DNA from: an uncultured Agathobacter sp.
Lineage (GTDB): Bacteria > Bacillota > Clostridia > Lachnospirales > Lachnospiraceae
Assembly (NCBI GenBank): GCA_910587655.1
Contig: CAJUND010000003.1
Span: 1-64,000, forward strand
Length of the DNA: 64,000 bases
Reading direction: 5' to 3'
Shown piece by piece: positions 60,297 through 64,000 of this stretch. A model generated the notes under the pieces. That model was not told the DNA's origin. It saw only the letters and a list, made by a program, of their open reading frames with translations, and ran no database searches. Numbering within the stretch: the first letter of the stretch is position 1; each line of letters begins with the position of its first letter. A program made the position numbers and the translations under genes.

Positions 60297-62510
60297 TTAT
60301 AATTCTTTTTCCTCCGGTTCTTCATCACCAGGCACCGGAACCGCCTCTTTCTCTTCGTCCCTGACCGCAGTCAGAATAACCGTGGAACGTTCCGGAATAC
60401 GAATCCTGTTTTCGTTCTGTTCCGTCACCGCGTCAAAATCCGCGCCGTCTCTGTATTCCGCATAAGTGTTTACCACCAGCTTCCAGTGATGCCCCTTCGG
60501 GGTTTCCGGAAGACGCATATCAAGCGGCTCCCAGTAAGAATTCATTCCATAGAACACAATATCGTCATCCGTATCATCCTGGTTTCTGCCTGCATACATA
60601 ATTCCAATCAGGTGTGTGTTGAAATCCGTATGGTTCCGGTATGGTTCCCCGTTGTGGATACTGACAAACGGAAGTCCGCACTCCGCCGGTTTTGTGTCCC
60701 TGCGGAGAATCGGGTGTACCGCCCTGAAATGAATCATAAAACGGGCAAAATCATGGATTTCCCGATAAGTCTCCAGACGGTTCCAGTCCAGCCAGGAAAT
60801 AATATTATCCTGGCAGTAGGCGTTATTATTTCCAAACTGTGTATTACAGAACTCATCACCCGCAAGAAACATCGCAGGACCGCGGCTGCACAGAAGCGCT
60901 GCAAATGCATTTTTTACAAGCCTGCGGCGGAGTCCCTCAATCACCGGGTCATCTGTCTCCCCCTCCTGCCCGCAGTTCCAGCTGTGTCCGTTATTGTCAC
61001 CGTCATTGTTGTTCCAGCCGTTTTTCTCATTATGTTTTTCGTTGTAGGAATACAGGTCATAAAGCGTAAAACCGTCATGGCAGGTCAGGAAATTAACAGA
61101 TGCACTGTACCCCCGGCTGGACGGGTCATACATATCCGGTGAACCGGTGATTCTGGTAATTGCGCGGCCTGCAGAACCGGAATCCCCTTTCAGGAAACAC
61201 CGCATGTCATCGCGGTAACGGCCGTTCCACTCAGCCCAGCGGTTCCAGGAAGGGAAACTGCCCACCTGGTACAGTCCGCCCGCATCCCACGCCTCAGCAA
61301 TCAGCTTCATATCCCCAAGTATTGAATCAAATGCAATCACTTCAAGAATCGGCGGATTATCCATGGGAGCCCCGTTCTGGTCCCTGCCGAGAATCGATGC
61401 AAGGTCAAACCGGAATCCGTCCACGCGGTACTCTACCACCCAGTACCGCAGACAGTCCAGAATAAAGCTGCGGACCACCGGGTTGTTGCAGTTTAACACA
61501 TTTCCGCACCCGCTGAAATTATAATAAAATCCGTCCGGCGTAAGCATATAGTAGATATTGTTATCAATTCCCTTAAAACAGAAACACGGTCCTTCCTCAC
61601 TGCCTTCCGCCGTATGGTTAAACACAACGTCAAGAATAACCTCGATGTCATTCTCTTTCAGTTCCCGGATTAAATGCTTTAATTCATCCCCCTCATGGTT
61701 ATGCTCCCTGGTATGCGCATATCCGGTATTAGGCGCAAAGAAACAGACAGTATTATATCCCCAGTAATTATAAAGCTGTACACCGTCCACGACCCTTGCG
61801 CTTTCCATCTCATCAAACTCGAAAATCGGCATAAGCTCTACCGCATTGATTCCCAGATCCTTGAGATACGGAATCTTCTGTCTCAGGCCCTCAAAGGTCC
61901 CGGCAGCTTCCACACCTGACGAAGCATCCTTTGTAAAACCGCGTACATGGGTTTCATAAATCACAAGGTCCTCAAACAGATGATTCACCGGCTTGACATT
62001 GCCCCAGTCAAAATTACTCTTTACAACCCTTGCCTTATATACAAATCCCGTGTCGTCTTCCGGACGTTCCCCCCATTTCCGCTGTCCGGTGACTGCCTGC
62101 GCATAAGGGTCAAGGATTACATTATCTTTATTGAAACGTTTTCCTTTTTCCGGCTCGTTCGGTCCGTCAAACTGAAACGCATATTCAAATTCATCAATTT
62201 CCAGTCCGAACACCAGTATGGAATAGGTATCCCCAATCCGGTAGCTTTCCGGAATCCGGATTCTGGCATACGGCTCGGATGATTTGGGACGGAACAACAG
62301 CAGGGTACAGCTTGTTGCCCCGTGGGAACTGATGGTAAAACTGACGCCGCCTATGGTCTGGTGCGAACCGTTCATCCGGAAAAATCCCGGTCTGACATCA
62401 AAATCCCCAATCCGGTCCAGCGGCTGCAGTCCTTCCCCAACATTTTCACAGCCATCCATGACAGGAAGTGACCTTTGTTCTGTGGCACGGTAATCAAACT
62501 TTATATTCAT
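60297..62510 (-). CDS. glgX: Glycogen debranching enzyme/isoamylase GlgX-type (GH13)
   Basis: 737 aa, no signal peptide. An N-terminal CBM48-like domain (about 45-155: GGVSFTISSHGATSCTLLLF) precedes the GH13_11 barrel: VILDVVFNHTAEG, nucleophile Asp in GFRFDLASIL, acid/base Glu in LIAEAWDAGG and Asp in LTCHDGFTLYD. A C-terminal beta domain and a short acidic tail follow. It removes alpha-1,6 branches from glycogen or limit dextrins. Together with the GH13 amylase and the Mal importer it serves starch and glycogen use. AAGGGG precedes the start; it is 29 bp after the CapA-like gene. Confidence 0.92.
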   Translation of the reverse strand: MNIKFDYRATEQRSLPVMDGCENVGEGLQPLDRIGDFDVRPGFFRMNGSHQTIGGVSFTISSHGATSCTLLLFRPKSSEPYARIRIPESYRIGDTYSILVFGLEIDEFEYAFQFDGPNEPEKGKRFNKDNVILDPYAQAVTGQRKWGERPEDDTGFVYKARVVKSNFDWGNVKPVNHLFEDLVIYETHVRGFTKDASSGVEAAGTFEGLRQKIPYLKDLGINAVELMPIFEFDEMESARVVDGVQLYNYWGYNTVCFFAPNTGYAHTREHNHEGDELKHLIRELKENDIEVILDVVFNHTAEGSEEGPCFCFKGIDNNIYYMLTPDGFYYNFSGCGNVLNCNNPVVRSFILDCLRYWVVEYRVDGFRFDLASILGRDQNGAPMDNPPILEVIAFDSILGDMKLIAEAWDAGGLYQVGSFPSWNRWAEWNGRYRDDMRCFLKGDSGSAGRAITRITGSPDMYDPSSRGYSASVNFLTCHDGFTLYDLYSYNEKHNEKNGWNNNDGDNNGHSWNCGQEGETDDPVIEGLRRRLVKNAFAALLCSRGPAMFLAGDEFCNTQFGNNNAYCQDNIISWLDWNRLETYREIHDFARFMIHFRAVHPILRRDTKPAECGLPFVSIHNGEPYRNHTDFNTHLIGIMYAGRNQDDTDDDIVFYGMNSYWEPLDMRLPETPKGHHWKLVVNTYAEYRDGADFDAVTEQNENRIRIPERSTVILTAVRDEEKEAVPVPGDEEPEEKEL

Positions 62511-62539
62511 GTACTTATCCCCTTATACTTTTTCCATTT

Positions 62540-63721
62540 TCAGGGCTTTTCTTCCCTGATTTCAAGTCTGCCAGCGTTATCAAACTCTATACAGCTGTAA
62601 GGATCTGAATATGTATTCATATCCCTGATAATTGACTTTTTCTGATTTCCCTTTGCAATGGAGGGCCTGAAATCATTCCTGCGGTCTGACGAACTGAGCC
62701 GGCAGGGCAGAATTCCTGCCTGCAGGTCGTTTTGCAGTATCCCGTCCACAAACGTAAAGGTCTGCTGGTAAATAACAGTATCCTTGTCAGCCGGATTTAA
62801 ATTTCCGCCGAAACAGAAATTTCCAAGGCTGTAGCAGATCACTTTCCCCTCATATAATTCTATGCCCTGAAGTACATGCGGGTGCGAACCAATCAGAACA
62901 TCTGCACCCCAGTCTATGATTTCGTGCGCCAGCTTTTTCTGGTAATCATTTGGATAGTGGTCCCCCTCGATGCCCCAGTGACAGCTGGCAATCACAAGGT
63001 CCGCCCCCTCATCCCTAAGCTTTCTGATTCCGTCCCTGATATACGCCGCATGCGTTTCGTCCGCTGACAGCTGGCTTGCGGATACAATGCCGATGACAAT
63101 ACCGGAATCGGTGGTATATACTGCGGTATGGTCATTAAAACCGAAAATAATCCCGGCATCATCCAGCACCTGCCTGGTTTCATCCAGTCCCGTCTGTCCG
63201 TAGTCAAAGGTATGGTTATTGCCAAGACTGCAGCCTTCCACAGAACTGTTTGTCATAATACCGACATATTCCGGCTTCCCTTTCATGTTCCAGGTCTTTT
63301 CCACCCTGTCTTTGGATGTGGAAAGCACACATTCCAGGTTCACCAGTGTAAAATCATCTTTCTCAAAAACACTCCTCACCCCGTCAAAGAAATAGTTTTC
63401 TCCATACTTATCATAATATTCATGAAAAGAGCCTGCATATCCCTGCTTCTGGTTTGGACCGAGCGTACAGTCCCCCACGGCTGTAACCGTAACGGTCTGC
63501 ACTTCCGGTTCCCGGATAATCTCAGATGCCTCCTCTGTCTGGCTTTCCGACTCGGATTCCGGCTCCGCGGCAGTGGTTCCTGCCTCCGTGGAGCGGACCG
63601 CTGTACGCGCCGTTTTCTCCGGCAGGCTGCATCCCGCAAGCAGCAGGGCACATGAAAAAGCGATGCAGAACTGTTTTCCTATTTTTCTCAATTGCGTATA
63701 TAAAATGTAGAATTTCGACAT
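62540..63721 (-). CDS. CapA-family lipoprotein (metallophosphatase fold)
   Basis: 393 aa. A signal peptide with lipobox LLAGC (Cys about 31) precedes an acidic Ser/Glu linker and a PGA_cap/CapA domain (about 75-345): AVGDCTLGPNQ, DDFTLVNLECVLS, LGNNHTFDYGQTGLDET, ASCHWGIEGDHYPN, GADVLIGSHPHVLQG. Metal-binding His and Asp residues of the calcineurin-like fold are present. CapA-like proteins are linked to poly-gamma-glutamate in some bacilli, but no capB/capC genes are here, so the role is open. The ATG has no good RBS and lies nine bases from a possible -10 box; a TTG ten codons on is an alternative start. Confidence 0.88.
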   Translation of the reverse strand: MSKFYILYTQLRKIGKQFCIAFSCALLLAGCSLPEKTARTAVRSTEAGTTAAEPESESESQTEEASEIIREPEVQTVTVTAVGDCTLGPNQKQGYAGSFHEYYDKYGENYFFDGVRSVFEKDDFTLVNLECVLSTSKDRVEKTWNMKGKPEYVGIMTNSSVEGCSLGNNHTFDYGQTGLDETRQVLDDAGIIFGFNDHTAVYTTDSGIVIGIVSASQLSADETHAAYIRDGIRKLRDEGADLVIASCHWGIEGDHYPNDYQKKLAHEIIDWGADVLIGSHPHVLQGIELYEGKVICYSLGNFCFGGNLNPADKDTVIYQQTFTFVDGILQNDLQAGILPCRLSSSDRRNDFRPSIAKGNQKKSIIRDMNTYSDPYSCIEFDNAGRLEIREEKP

Positions 63722-63730
63722 ATTAACTTT

Positions 63731-63759
63731 ATTTTACCATATACATCGACAAACACCAA
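63731..63759 (-). promoter_or_regulatory. Possible promoter of the CapA-like/glgX genes
   Basis: TTGGTG, 17 bp, TAAAAT on the minus strand, ending nine bases before the annotated CapA-like ATG. Confidence 0.4.
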
Positions 63760-63810
63760 GCAAAAATCCATTTTTTTCACTTATTTTAAAACTCTTTTAG
63801 CCTTTTGCAT

Positions 63811-63851
63811 ATAAAAAAGCAGCATGAATGCCGCCAGCATTCACACCGCTT
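63811..63851 (-). terminator. Terminator of the right-edge gene
   Basis: A 15-bp stem with three G-T pairs (AAGCGGTGTGAATGC with GCATTCATGCTGCTT) followed by six T on the minus strand, about 29 bases after the stop at 63880. Confidence 0.75.
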
Positions 63852-63879
63852 CTGTTTTCCTTATATATGAATCCATCAA

Positions 63880-64000
63880 TCAGCCCAGTCCGTCAATCAC
63901 TTTTTTCAGCTCGTCCTTTTCCCCCTGTGCCAGGGTTTTTCCTTTATAATATGACTCAAGGAAATGTATTACAGAACCTTCGTCCCAGAACTTAATAAAT
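63880..64000 (-). CDS. C-terminal fragment of an unidentified gene
   Basis: Open to the window edge; only the last 39 residues are visible. They include FWDEGSVIHFLESYYKGKTL and end in EKDELKKVIDGLG. The pattern of a hydrophobic helix, a Gly-Lys turn and a final DELKKVID helix recalls the C-terminus of BlaI/MecI/CopY regulators, but this is too short to be sure. A strong terminator follows. Confidence 0.55.
   Translation of the reverse strand, partial: FIKFWDEGSVIHFLESYYKGKTLAQGEKDELKKVIDGLG

Overview
The window looks like chromosome of a Gram-positive, low-to-mid GC anaerobe of the Lachnospiraceae/Clostridia type (a Blautia-like gut bacterium is a reasonable guess). The basis is the order relA - MBL hydrolase - hemZ - (insert) - hisS - aspS, long-form HPF, MutS2, YhaM, DUF815 and DUF4342 proteins, strong AGGAGG ribosome sites, and sigma-A promoters of the TTGACA-17-TATAAT kind. 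No rRNA, CRISPR array or transposase was seen. Genes lie on both strands with no phage-like block.

Left edge (1-490): the end of what looks like an integrative conjugative element (ICE). A DUF6075-type cargo gene and a coding tail with its own terminator abut the 3' end of rlmD/rumA, a known ICE attachment site. Next (445-10,000) come a minus-strand operon htrA-like - yhaM - rlmD, then mutS2 and a two-component system (TCS) on the plus strand, and an unknown anchored protein convergent to it.

10-26 kb is a housekeeping block: RHH regulator - hisS - aspS, a FIST/soluble-MCP sensory pair, a LemA/DUF3137 pair out of frame with each other, hemZ, MBL hydrolase, relA, a 167-bp palindromic element, an XRE regulator, and the ddl-murF-cyclophilin-GNAT operon.

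26-43 kb holds an Rpn-type nuclease and two paralogous modules, each made of response regulator, histidine kinase, ABC ATPase and FtsX-type permease, the layout used for sensing and resisting peptide antibiotics. Each ATPase gene has an 11-bp-spaced direct repeat just upstream of its -10 box, which is the probable regulator site. Between the modules lie hpf, a PadR regulator with a leaderless-looking promoter, an ABC-F factor, a DUF815 ATPase and a SleB-like hydrolase.

43-51 kb: a zinc-ribbon membrane protein, nadA, a membrane EAL phosphodiesterase behind duplicated promoters, a second Rpn nuclease, signal peptidase I, and an operon DUF4342 - RR - HK. tRNA-Pro(CGG) follows, with two tandem copies of a hairpin-rich repeat in its leader; the copies show a compensatory base-pair change.

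51-64 kb is mostly starch/maltodextrin use: LacI regulator, a MalEFG-type importer with a terminator between malE and malF, a GH13 amylase, and a GlgX-type debranching enzyme. An SDR oxidoreductase, an XRE regulator, an AT-rich LD-carboxypeptidase gene that may be acquired, a CapA-like lipoprotein and a partial gene complete the window. The best candidates for something undescribed are the tRNA-Pro leader repeats, the LemA/DUF3137 frame junction, the catalytically degenerate HtrA, the ICE/rlmD junction with its start-less reading frame, and the repeat-controlled twin TCS-ABC modules.
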